64,000 bases of DNA from Massilia sp. H-1. Lineage in GTDB: Bacteria > Pseudomonadota > Gammaproteobacteria > Burkholderiales > Burkholderiaceae_D. Below the pieces are notes generated by a model that saw only the letters and a program-made list of their open reading frames with translations, did no database searches and was not told the DNA's origin. The translations under genes and the position numbers were made by a program. Of the stretch, positions 31,507 through 40,820 are shown piece by piece; the stretch's first letter is position 1; each line of letters starts with the position of its first letter. The stretch spans positions 5,456,001 through 5,520,000 of the forward strand of contig CP087969.1 in assembly GCA_024703915.1 (NCBI GenBank). Reading direction: 5' to 3'.

Positions 31507-34399
31507 GTGCAACCTGCAGCGCTGTGATCACTTCCAGCACCAGTATCCGAGCAATAAAGATGGAGCAATACGTGGTAAGAAAAATCCTTGTGGCAGGCCT
31601 GGCCGCGTTCTGTTCGTTTGGTGCAAGCGCCGCGAACCTGGCGCCGACCGTTTCGATAACTGCACCGGCTGCCAATGCAAATATTGTGGCACTGGCCACG
31701 ATAACGCTGTCTGCCGCGGCGGCCGATAGCGACGGCACGATTGCCAACGTCGCGTTCTACAGCGGTACCACATTGCTGGGCAACGTGACGACAGCGCCTT
31801 ACAACTACAACTGGGCCAACGTTGCCGCAGGTACCTACAGCATCACCACGCGCGACGGATAATTTGGGTGCCGAAACCATTTCTGCACCGCTTTCAGTGA
31901 CTGTTAAGCCGAACTCGCTTCCCAGCGTCAGCATGACGGGCCCCTGACCAATACAGCAAATTTATCGCGCCCGCCACGGTGGGACTTACCGCTTCGGCCA
32001 CAGATACGGACGGCACGATCACAAAGGTGGAGTATTTCCACGATGGGACGCTGATCGGTTCCACAACGGCTGCACCGTACGTTTTACAACTGGACCAACG
32101 CCCCAGCTGGAACGTACAGCATGACCACACGCGACGGATGATAAGGGGGGCGTAACGATCTCGGTGGCCAGATCAGTGGTAGTGATGCCAAACGTGCCGC
32201 CGACGGTCACGCTGACCAGTCCAAGCGTCAACGCAAGTTATTCCGCGCCAGGCGTGGTCCTGTTAAAGGCCAACCCGGCCGACAGCGACGGTGTCGTGAC
32301 CAAGGTGGTCTTCTTCCAGGGTGCGACAGAAGTTGGCACGTCAATCATGGCTCCCTACACGTTCAACTGGAGCAATGTCCCCATCGGTGACTACAGCATC
32401 ACGGTGAAGGCCTATGACGAAAAGGGCGGAATGACCACTTCGGCTGCTGTGCCGATCTCGGTCAAGGCCAATGTGGCCCCGACCGTGTCTTTGACGACTT
32501 CGGCCACCAGCGTCGATCTGGTCGGGCCCGACGCGGTTATACCTCTTAGCGCGGTAGCCGCAGACAGCGATGGCAGCATCTCCCTTGTCAGTTTCTATAA
32601 CGGCGCTTCGCAGCTTGGTTATGATACGACCGCGCCTTACAATTTCACGTGGAGTTACGTCGCCCCCGGCACCTATACCATCACGGCCAAAGCGACAGAC
32701 GACAAGGGTGTGGTCACGACCTCGGCGCCGATTTCGGTCACAGTCAAGGCCAACGTCGCGCCAACAATCAGCATCGTCTCACCGGTTTCGCCAGCCACGT
32801 TCTATGGGCCGGGTACGCTGACGCTCGCCGCAAACGCGGCAGACAGTGACGGTTCCGATTGCCAAAGTGGTGTACTACAACGGCGCGACAGTGATCGGTA
32901 CCACGACGCAGGCCCCGTTCTCGTTCGCATGGGTCAATCCGGCACTCGGCAGCTATTCCATTACCGCCAAAGCGACCGACAACAAGGGGGCGGTAGCGAT
33001 CTCGACGGCGCTAGCGCTCACCGTGAAGGCAGCACCGGTTCCGACCGTTAGCGTGACTGCGCCGGTGCAAAATGCGAAGTTCATGGCGCCAGCGGCAATC
33101 ACCATCAGTGCGACGGCCGCAGTGACTGGCGATACCATCAGCAAGGTGGAATATGTCAGCAGTGGTAAGTTGATTGGTACGGTGACTTCCGCGCCTTATG
33201 CGATCAATTTGATCAATGTGCCTGCTGGTAACTACAGGGGTAAGCGCCAAGGCGACAGGTGCGTTAGGTGGCACTGCGACCTCGACGCTGATCAACCTGA
33301 CAGTTGCCGATAACGTGGCTCCGCAAGTTCATCTGAACACGAGCCAGTCGAGCCAGACGACGCCTGCTGTGGTGACCCTGAATGCCACAGTCGCAGACAG
33401 TGACGGCACAGTTGTTAAAGTTGAGTTCTTCAACGGCGCCACGCTGTTGGCTACTGCTACGCAGGCGCCTTACTCGTTCGCCTGGAATGGGGTCGCAGCA
33501 GGGACCTATACGATCACGGCGAGAGCGACAGACAATTTGGGTCTGGCGGCGACTTCTTCGGTGGCTATCGTCACTGTTGGCGCGCCGTCCGCGCCGGGAA
33601 CGACGCAGGCTTTCTTTATTCACAGCGATCAAATCAACACTGCGCGCGAAATCGCGAACGCCAGTGGCGTCAAGGTGTGGGAAACTGATCCGGAACCGTT
33701 CGGCGGGAATTTGCCGAACGAGAATCCGGCAGGGCAGGGAACGTTCACTTACAATCCAAGGTTCCCGGGGCAGTATTACGACAGGGAGACTGGGTTACAT
33801 TACAACTACTATCGGGACTATGATCCGCAGACCGGACGTTATGTGCAGAGCGATCCGATTGGCCTCGCAGGGGGATTAATACCTATGGTTATGTTGGGGG
33901 GAATCCTGTACGAGCTGTCGACCCCAATGGATTGAAACTCGTGCCAGTTGGAACCCCCGCAGAAATAAGCAGAATTCGGAGAGGCTTAACCGATCTGGCT
34001 GGAATGTCAAGAAATGCGGCGCGGTTAATCTCGATTCTGGATAAGTGCAAGAGGGTTTTCACTATAGATATCGGTAGTAACGGTGATCATTTTGGCACGG
34101 ACAAGAACGGGAATGAAAATGGCAGCAATATTACATGGGATCCGAGTCGTGATCATATAAAGGACGGAAGCGAACCGTGGCATTATCGCCCACCTGAAAT
34201 CGGACTTGGACATGAGCTGGTGCATGCTTGGATTGCTGCAACGAATGTTGCTCTGGTCGGCAAGACTTGGACGGAACAATTAGGATATGAGGAGTGGGGC
34301 GTAACGGGCGCTACTCGGAGAAATGGATTGCCAAATGGAAATTTTGAATTTAACGAAAACAATTTTAGGCGCGAATGCAGGTTGCGCCAGCAACCGTGA
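31503..34399 (+). CDS. Ig-repeat / RHS-core protein with C-terminal HELVH metallopeptidase-like toxin (frame-broken)
   Basis: The frame opens at ATGA overlapping the previous stop, but the signal peptide (KILVAGLAAFCSFGASAA) starts at about 31560-31572 (GGAG ribosome site). Seven or so Ig-like repeats follow, each with the pattern AADSDGTIxxVxFYxGxTLLG, then APYxxxWxxVxxGTYSITxxATD. Next comes the conserved RHS core (HYNYYRDYDPQTGRYVQSDP) and, after DPNGL, a variable tip of about 150 aa containing GLGHELVHAWIAATN. This HExxH zinc-binding helix resembles M91/NleD-type peptidases. Breaks near 31855, 31950, 32080, 32130, 32860, 33240 and 33885 interrupt it. Predicted toxin delivered by this locus. 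Confidence 0.75.
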
Positions 34400-34412
34400 C
34401 GCATATTGACCT

Positions 34413-34910
34413 ATGAAACCTAAGTGCATCGCATTTTTTTTCGTAATTTTTTTCGGGGTGATAGTCCCCGTAACAGCTGAGGAGCACAATCATCAAAGAA
34501 ATTCTGCCTTGTCTGGAGAAAAGGTGGAATTTGGGATGATATTCTCAAAAAACGTTGCGATGCTGAATGGATTGTGTCGCCGTTTGAATGATTGCTGGAT
34601 TCCCGTCTTGGAAAATGTCGAATTGTTGGAGACGAAAATCCCCGCAATGTTACGGTCCCTCGGAGGTAAGGATGAAATTCTTATTGCGGATAGATTTTCG
34701 ACTTATAAGAAAAAGTATTTTGGATTTAAAAAATCACATCATCATTGGATTCTTATAAATGGCCTTTGCCCCCAATATTGGAATGAAAACGCGAGTAATT
34801 TCTTTAGTTTTAAGCGGCCGAGCACGGATATGGGAGTATGCTATTTTTCGGTTGAGTACGATGTAGAGTCCGGTAGGTTCGAGAACCTCTACATCGATGG
34901 GGAAGCATAA
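34413..34910 (+). CDS. Candidate immunity protein for the metallopeptidase tip
   Basis: An intact 165-aa frame, much AT-richer than the chromosome. It has an N-terminal signal peptide (CIAFFFVIFFGVIVPVTAEE), so the product is periplasmic. No family is recognised. Its place 13 bp after an RHS toxin tip, small size, low GC and lack of homology to neighbours are the usual marks of a cognate immunity gene; export suggests that the toxin is met in the periplasm. Function is inferred from position only. Confidence 0.6.
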   Translation: MKPKCIAFFFVIFFGVIVPVTAEEHNHQRNSALSGEKVEFGMIFSKNVAMLNGLCRRLNDCWIPVLENVELLETKIPAMLRSLGGKDEILIADRFSTYKKKYFGFKKSHHHWILINGLCPQYWNENASNFFSFKRPSTDMGVCYFSVEYDVESGRFENLYIDGEA

Positions 34911-34916
34911 GTGGGC

Positions 34917-35075
34917 ACGGTAGCAGGGTCACACGATAGCAGGGTCCGGCAATCGTACAAGCTGGTCTGTAGCCATCCTCGCCGCTGGTACTGGTAGCAG
35001 GGTCAGGTCCGGCGATCGTACAGGGTAGCAGGGTCAGGTCCGGCGATCGTACACAAGCTGATCTGTAGCCATTCG
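34917..35075. repeat. Short direct repeats at the left end of the element
   Basis: The unit GTAGCAGGGTC occurs repeatedly, coupled to GGTCCGGCGATCGTACA and CTGATCTGTAGCCAT-like sequence. The longer string recurs at about 34947, 35008 and 35037. Related strings mark the same place before the second element (41955-42030) and at 49157. They form the boundary between each tip/immunity cassette and the following element. They are too few and too uneven for a CRISPR array. Confidence 0.6.
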
Positions 35076-35104
35076 TGACGCTTGTTCACTCTTCTTTATT
35101 AAAC

Positions 35105-35160
35105 AAAAAAAGCCGTCCCCAACCCGCTGCTTCGCGGGGTTCCGGGACGGCTTCTGTTTT
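35105..35160. terminator. Bidirectional intrinsic terminator, element copy 1
   Basis: A long hairpin (AGCCGTCCC ... GGGACGGCT with an inner AACCCGC/GCGGGGTT stem and a TGCTTC loop, 35111-35152) has seven A before it and a T-rich tail after it. It can end leftward transcription of the XRE gene, and rightward transcription coming from the immunity gene. Confidence 0.8.
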
Positions 35161-35187
35161 AGCGGCTAAGGAAAACCCAGCCAGTCG

Positions 35188-35559
35188 CTAGCTGCTCAAG
35201 TTCCCCATCATCTGCTTGGTCTGGTACTTGATGATCATCCCGTCGAGCAGCGCCTTGACGATCCTGCGCTCTTCGTCGGGCATGTTGCTGACCGCCTCGA
35301 ACTGCAGCGCCAGATCGTCGGACGGCCCGCGCTCGGCTTCATCGAAGACCAGCGTGTCCAGGCTCAGATGCAAGGCCTTGGCCAGCCTGACCAGCGCCTC
35401 GAGCGTCGGCTGCGCCGTTCCCCCCTCATACCGCTTGATCTGGTTCACGTGAATCTGCGCGGCATCGGCCAGGCCCTGCTGTGTGAAATTCTGCGCCTTG
35501 CGAAACTGGATCAAACGGGATGAAAACATGGGCGATAGGAAAAGGATGACGGTGCCCAT
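35188..35559 (-). CDS. XRE-family regulator of element copy 1
   Basis: Helix-turn-helix protein of 113-123 aa. The HTH is LIQFRKAQNFTQQGLADAAQ, then IHVNQIKRYEGGTAQPTLEA (residues about 15-65 of the longer frame). A C-terminal helical part follows (EERRIVKALLDGMIIKYQTK). The second Met (MFSSRLIQF, 35529) is the better start by homology with short XRE proteins. It is transcribed divergently from the primase gene across a promoter region with paired ATACTGTAC sites, as phage-type repressors are, and probably controls element activity and its own expression. Confidence 0.85.
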   Translation of the reverse strand: MGTVILFLSPMFSSRLIQFRKAQNFTQQGLADAAQIHVNQIKRYEGGTAQPTLEALVRLAKALHLSLDTLVFDEAERGPSDDLALQFEAVSNMPDEERRIVKALLDGMIIKYQTKQMMGNLSS

Positions 35560-35663
35560 ACTGTACCCCCTGGTATCTTAAAAGGTGTTCGACATGTCCA
35601 TTATACGATATAATAAAAGTACAGTATAAGGGTCTTGACAGCTTTTTAGTGAAAGAGGGATTT
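35558..35663. promoter_or_regulatory. Divergent promoter/operator region, element copy 1
   Basis: An AT-rich gap between the XRE and primase genes. ATACTGTAC (35558-35566) and its reverse complement GTACAGTAT (35619-35627) form a 9-bp inverted pair flanking a rightward -10 TATAAT (35609-35614). The left site covers the start of the longer XRE frame. AGAGGG precedes the primase ATG as ribosome site. Sequence is identical in copy 2 (42518-42623). Confidence 0.65.
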
Positions 35664-38600
35664 ATGCCCCGTATCCCCGATGCCGACATCGAGCGGCTCA
35701 AGAATGAAGTAGCGGTCGAGCGCCTGGTGGCGTCGGCCTAAGCATCGCCCTCAGAAAGTCCGGCAAGGACCTGATCGGCACCTGTCCCTTCCATGAAGAC
35801 GGCGAGCCCTCGCTGGCGGTGACGCCCTCGAAAACCTGTGGCACTGCTTCGGCTGCCAAAGTGGCGGCGACGCGATCGCCTGGGTGATGAAGCTGCGCGG
35901 CGTGTCGTTCCGCCACGCGGTCGAGCTGCTGCACGCCGATCCGGTGTTCGCCGCCGATGCCCAGGCGGCGCCGGTCAAGCGCACCAGCGTGCGGACGTTA
36001 CCGGCGCCGGTGGCCTTCGACGCCGACGAACAAGCCTTGCTGAACCAGGTGGCCGGGTACTACAGCGAGACCCTGAAGCAGTCGCCCGAGGCGCTGGCCT
36101 ACCTGGCGGCGCGGGGGCTGGACCACCCGGAACTGGTGCATCACTTCAAGCTGGGCTACGCCAACCGCACGCTGGGCCTGCGCCTGCCGGAAAAGAACCG
36201 CAAGGCGGGCGCGGAGATCCGCGCCCGCCTGGAGAAGGTCGGCATCTACCGCGAGAGCGGGCACGAACACTTCAACGGTTCGCTGGTGGTGCCGGTGACC
36301 GACAGCGCTTAAGAACGTGCTTGAGATGTACGGCCGCAAGATCAGCGACGGCCTGCGCAAGGGCACGCCGCTGCACCTGTACCTGCCCGGGCCGCACCGC
36401 GGCGTGTGGAACGGTGCTGCGCTGGCTGCATCACCCGAGATCATCCTGTGCGAGTCGCTGATCGACGCCATGACGTTCTGGTGCGCTTAGCTACCGCAAC
36501 GTGACGGCCAGCTATGGCGTGGAGGGCTTCACGGACGACCACCTGGCCGCGTTCCGGGAACATGGCACGAACCGCGTGCTGATCGCCTACGACCGCGACG
36601 AGGCTAGGCAGGAGCGTGCCGCCAACAGGCTGGCCGAGCGTCTGACCGCCTGCGGGATCGACTGCTTCCGTATCCAGTTCCCGAAGGGGATGGACGCCAA
36701 CGAATATGCGCTCAAGGTGCAGCTTAGGCCGCAAAAAGCCTGGGGGCGCTGATCCGCAAGGCGGCGTGGATGGGGCGAGCGGGAAATACGGACGACGCCC
36801 CGTGCGCACTGCAAGTGAAGGCATCGCGCCCGAGCAGCGGGCAGCCGTGCCAGCAGCGGCGCCCGTGAGCGTTCTTCCTTTAGCCGCTAAAGAAGAGCCT
36901 GAGCCAGCCGCGCTAGTGCCGCTGCCCGCGTCGCCCATGCCTGGGCCGTCGTTTGCGCTGGATGCCGATGTGCGCGACAACGAGGTGGTGCTGGCGTTCG
37001 CCGAGCGGCGCTACCGGGTGCGCGGGCTGTCCAGGAACCTGGCCTACGACGTGCTGAAGGTGAACGTGCTGGCGTCAAGCGGCGACGCCTTCCACGTCGA
37101 CACCTTCGACCTGTACAACGCGAGAGCGCGGGCCAGCTACATTGCGCAGGCGGCGCTCGAGCTGCGGGTGGCCGAAGACACGCTCAAGACCGACCTTGGC
37201 TTAGCTGCTCCTGGAAGCTCGAAGCGCTGCAGGAAGAGCGCATCCAGGGCGCGCTGAAACCGAAGGAACCGGAGGCGGTGACGATGGAGCTTAGCCGAGC
37301 GCGAAGCGGCGCTGGACTTGCTGGCCGCGCCCGACCTGTTGGATCGGATCGCGGCCGACTTCGACGCCTGCGGCATCGTGGGCGAGGCGACCAACAAGCT
37401 GGTGGGCTACCTGGCCGCGACCAGCCATCGCTCGATGCGCCGCTGGCGATCGTGATCCAGTCGTCGAGCGCGGCCGGCAAAAGCTCGCTGATGGACGCGG
37501 TGCTGGCCATGATGCCGGGCGAGGAACGGGTAAAGTACAGCGCGATGACGGGGCAGTCGCTGTTCTACATGGGCGAGACGAACCTGGAAGCACAAGATCC
37601 TGGCCATCGTGGAAGAGGAAGGCGCCAGCCGCGCCAGCTATGCCTTGAAACTGCTGCAGTCGGAGGGCGAACTGACGATTGCCACCACCGGCGCCGATCC
37701 CAAGACCGGCAACCTGGTGACGCAGGAATACCGGGTCGAGGGGCCGGTGATGATGTTCCTGACGACGACGGCCATCGACATCGACGAGGAGCTGATGAAC
37801 CGCTGCCTGGTACTGAGCGTGGACGAAGACCGCGCGCAGACGCGCGATCCACCGCTTGCAGCGCGAGAAGCGCACCTTGCAGGGGTTGGTGCGCAAGGAG
37901 CAGAAGCAGAAAATACTGGACCTGCACCGCAACGCCCAGCGCCTGCTGCGAAAGCTGGCCGTGGTCAACCCGTACGCCGACCAGCTGACGTTCCTGGATG
38001 ATCGCACGCGCACGCGGCGCGACCACGAGAAGTACCTGACGCTGATCGACACAATCGCCTTGCTGCACCAGTTCCAAAGGCCGGTCAAGAGCGCCACCGT
38101 GGGCGGCGCGGGCGTGGAATACATCGAGGTGACGCTGGCCGACATCGAGGCCGCCAACCGGCTGGCGCACGAGGTGCTGGGCCGAAGCCTGGACGAGCTG
38201 CCGCCGCAGACCCGGCGCGTGCTGGCCGCGCTGCATGGCTGGGTCGAGGGCGTTACGCAGGAACGGCAGATGCGCCGGGCCGATGTGCGCTTCACGCGCA
38301 GCGACGTGCGGCGGGTGACGAGCCTGTCGGACACGCAGTGCTGCATCCACGTCGAGCGCCTGATCGCGCTCGAGTATGTGCTGGTGCATCGGGGAACGCG
38401 CGGGCAGTCGTTCGAATACGAGCTGCTTTACGACGGGGCGGGCAGTAACGGCGCGCCGTTCGTAGTCGGGCTGATCGAGGTCCAGGCGCTGCGAAACGCG
38501 GGTACGACTGCGAGTTCACGGGGGCGGGCGGGCAGGTTCACGGGGCCATCCCGGGCCGATCACGGGGGTGATCCGGCGCCATTGCGGAGCGCCGGATATG

Positions 38601-38737
38601 GCGGCGCGCCGTCAGCGACGGGCCTTGCTGACGAATTGCCTGGCTCTGGCGGGAAAACGCACGCCACCGGCGCGGCAGACAAAGCCGCGTCGTACCCGCC
38701 TATCTCCCTGGCCGCCGCGGCGGTATCGGCAGGCTAG
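35664..38737 (+). CDS. CHC2 zinc-finger / TOPRIM / P-loop primase-like protein, copy 1 (frame-broken)
   Basis: One protein of about 1,020 aa when bridged. The DnaG-type zinc finger has LIGTCPFHEDGEPSL and LWHCFGCQSGGDAIAWV. A primase core follows (VVPVTDSAGNVLEMYGRKIS) with TOPRIM motifs (EIILCESLIDAMTFW and VLIAYDRDEAG). The second half is a P-loop ATPase: SSSAAGKSSLMDAVLAMMP (intact at 37473), LAIVEEEGASRASYALKLLQ, then EGPVMMFLTTTAIDIDEELM and NRCLVLSVDED. The C-terminal region is winged-helix-like (RFTRSDVRRVTSLSDTQ). Lesions at 35736, 36307, 36485, 36600, 36725, 37200 and 37290 mostly overlie expected Ala-Gly. The combination suggests self-directed replication of the element. Confidence 0.8.
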
Positions 38738-38739
38738 CC

Positions 38740-39866
38740 ATGGCCCGTAAAGGCGAACGCGGGATCCGCCAGAAGCAGCGCACGCTGCGCGCCAAGCCGG
38801 CGCGGGCTGTGCGCGCCAGCGCCCCCGATCCGGCGGCTTTAAGCAACCTGCTGCGCGCCTACCAGAAGGCCTTCCTGGAATGGACCGTGACGAGCGGCCT
38901 GGCCGTGTCGACGGCGTCGATCCGCCGGCGTGCCCTGGACAGCTTCATCGTCTGGTGCGACGAGCGCGGGCTGGACCGGCCGCAGGACATCACGCGCCCG
39001 ATCCTGCAGCGCTACCAGGGCCACCTGTACCACTACCGCAAGGCCAACGGTGCGCCGCTGTCGTTCAACACCCAGGCCACGCGGCTGCTGCCGGTGGTGG
39101 CCTTCTTCAAGTGGTGCGCGCGAAAACCATATCCTGAACAACCCGGCGTCGGACCTGGTGCTGCCCAAGCCGCCGCGCCAGCTGCCGCGTCACTTGATGA
39201 GCGTGGCCGAGATCGAGGCGGTGCTGAACCAGGCCGACGTCGACACGCCCTCGGGCGTGCGCAACCGGGCCATGCTGGAAACGCTGTACAGCACCGGCAT
39301 CCGGCGTGCCGAGATGATCGCCCTGACGCTGTACGACGTGGACACCGAGCGCGGGACGCTGATGGTGCGGCAGGGGAAAGGACGGCGCGACCGCCTGGTG
39401 CCGATCGGCGCGCGGGCCTGCGCGTGGGTGGCGCGCTACGTGCAGGAGGTGCGGCCGCAGTTCGCGCTGACGCAGGATCTGCGCACGCTGTTCGTGACCG
39501 ACTACGGCGAACCGTTCGAGAACAACCGGCTGTCGGACATGGTGAAGCTGCACATGCGCCATGCTGAGCTTCGCCAGTGGCGGCTGCCATGCCTTCCGCC
39601 ACGCGATGGCGACCCACATGCTCGAGAACGGCGCCGACATCCGCTACATCCAGGCGATCCTGGGCCACTCGGAGCTGTCGACCACGCAGATTTACACGCA
39701 TGTGGCCATCGGCAAGCTGAAGGCGGTGCACGCCTTGACCCATCCGGCGCGCATGGAGCGTGCTGGCGGGGTGCGCGGCGATGGCGAGGATGCCGACAAG
39801 GGCGGCGACGCGAACGCGCTCCTGGACGCGCTGGAGACCGAATCTGCGGACGAGGCTTCGGATTAG
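38740..39866 (+). CDS. Tyrosine recombinase of element copy 1 (frame-broken)
   Basis: XerC/phage-integrase-type site-specific recombinase, about 375 aa. The N-terminal SAM-like core-binding domain (YQKAFLEWTVTSGLAVSTAS) precedes the catalytic domain with all landmarks: Arg in YSTGIRRAEMIALTL, Lys in MVRQGKGRRDRLVP, HxxR in CHAFRHAMATHMLENG, GH in ILGHSELSTTQ and the nucleophile Tyr in IYTHV. It starts two bases after the primase stop, so the two are one transcript. Lesions near 39122 (one lost base in an A-run) and 39580 break the frame. It presumably moves or resolves the element. Confidence 0.87.
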
Positions 39867-39887
39867 CCGTTCAACCCGGGACGAACT

Positions 39888-39904
39888 CCGTTACGGCGTA
39901 ACGG
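39888..39904. repeat. GTTACG palindrome, site 1 of copy 1
   Basis: CCGTTACGGCGTAACGG, 17 bp, perfect arms of 8 around a central G. It sits between the recombinase stop and the small DNA-binding gene, about 10 bp before that gene's ribosome site, as an operator would. Related sites follow at 40063 and 40185. Confidence 0.7.
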
Positions 39905-39925
39905 TCTAACATCAAGGAGGCGATG

Positions 39926-40196
39926 ATGGCAAAGACAGCGGCAGAAAGGCAGGCGCAGTATCGCGCAACGCGCTACAAGGCTTACCACGAGGTGACGGCG
40001 AGCGGCGCCTGAATACCTGGGTGAGCACGGGAGCGCACCTGGCGCTGGAGCGGTTGGCCAGACGTTACGGCGTAACGCGGCGGGAAGTGCTGGAGCGCCT
40101 GATCCGTGCCGAGGATGACGGCGTGCTGGCTTAAGCATCGGCATGGACACGCCGGAGTGGGATGCCTACTTCGGGGTGAAGAATGTTACGCAGTAA
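39926..40196 (+). CDS. Small DNA-binding protein, ribbon-helix-helix-like, copy 1 (frame-broken)
   Basis: About 90 codons behind a perfect AAGGAGG ribosome site. It reads MAKTAAERQAQYRATRYKAY, then, after a lesion near 40010, RLNTWVSTGAHLALERLARR and YGVTRREVLERLIRAEDDGV. Another lesion (GCTTAAGC at 40129-40136) covers Ala-Gly before IGMDTPEWDAYFG. The 'RLNTWVS' strand followed by two helices fits an Arc/CopG-type fold. Two GTTACG palindromes lie inside its own gene and one just upstream, suggesting self-regulation or an accessory recombination factor. Confidence 0.62.
40063..40077. repeat. GTTACG palindrome, site 2 of copy 1
   Basis: CGTTACGGCGTAACG, same 15-bp core as site 1, inside the small DNA-binding gene where it encodes the segment RRYGVTR. 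The repeated use of the same palindrome in coding and non-coding positions argues for a binding site rather than chance. Confidence 0.6.
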
Positions 40197-40197
40197 C
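40185..40197. repeat. GTTACG palindrome, site 3 of copy 1
   Basis: GTTACGCAGTAAC, a 13-bp imperfect version of the same palindrome overlapping the stop codon of the small DNA-binding gene. Its arms GTTAC/GTAAC are intact. Confidence 0.5.
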
Positions 40198-40820
40198 GCA
40201 GGTGCAATGCCTGTCGACAAGCCTGCGAAAGACCTGGTCAGCCGCTGCGCGGTACTTCCAGCCGCGCGGCGGATTCCAACGGCCACGCTTGAATCTAGCT
40301 TGGCGTAGAAAGGCGCGCTCGATCCCTCGCTTGCCGCCGCGCTTCGCCGTCAACCAGCTACCTGCCACGCAAGAGCACAGCCCCTCCGGGGTAAATGCCT
40401 GCGGCATTTAACATAGCGCGGCATTCCGCAAAGTTGCGCCAGTCGCTGCGCTGGCGCTTCGCTTGGTGGCGCAACCCCGCGCTGCGCCGGGCCCTACGGG
40501 TTCGCGGAACGTCGCTCTATGTCTGGCGCCCCTGCGCGTCTGCCAGGCCAGCATGTGCGCCTTGGGGCGCAGGGCTCTGGTCAGGGGCACGGCACGCGCT
40601 CCGTGCGCCCCGGCGCACTCGCTTGCGGCCGCGCTTCGCCGTCAGCCAGGTGCAAACCACGCAACCACAACGACAACCGCCACCCCAGCGGCCGCTGGCG
40701 CGGCTGCCAAACTACGCCTTGCAGCATTGCGGTTTGCGGCCCAGAATACGCGTCTAGAAAAAATTTAGCCAATGCAGGGAGAATATCAACACGCACGCGC
40801 CAAGTCGTTGAAGCGTATAG
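40198..40820. other. Structured non-coding region of element copy 1
   Basis: About 620 bp without a credible gene; the frames here are GC-biased shadows. Several hairpins are visible: AAATGCC-TGC-GGCATTT (about 40394-40410) and GCGCCAG ... CTGGCGC (about 40437-40458), plus GC-rich repeats of CTTGCCGCCGCGCTTCGCCGTC type (40328-40350 and again near 40622). It is kept almost base for base in copy 2. It could hold an origin, a recombination site or an RNA; nothing more can be said from sequence alone. Confidence 0.5.

Noticed and set aside
34917..35075. GTAGCAGGGTC repeats as a possible CRISPR array
   Set aside because: Repeat length, spacing and sequence vary, only a few units exist and no cas genes are near. 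They mark the element's left boundary instead.
40198..40820. Hairpin-rich tail as an integron attC site
   Set aside because: No R''/L''/L'/R' boxes with GTTRRRY-type ends can be recognised, and the recombinase lacks the integron integrase insert as far as can be read.
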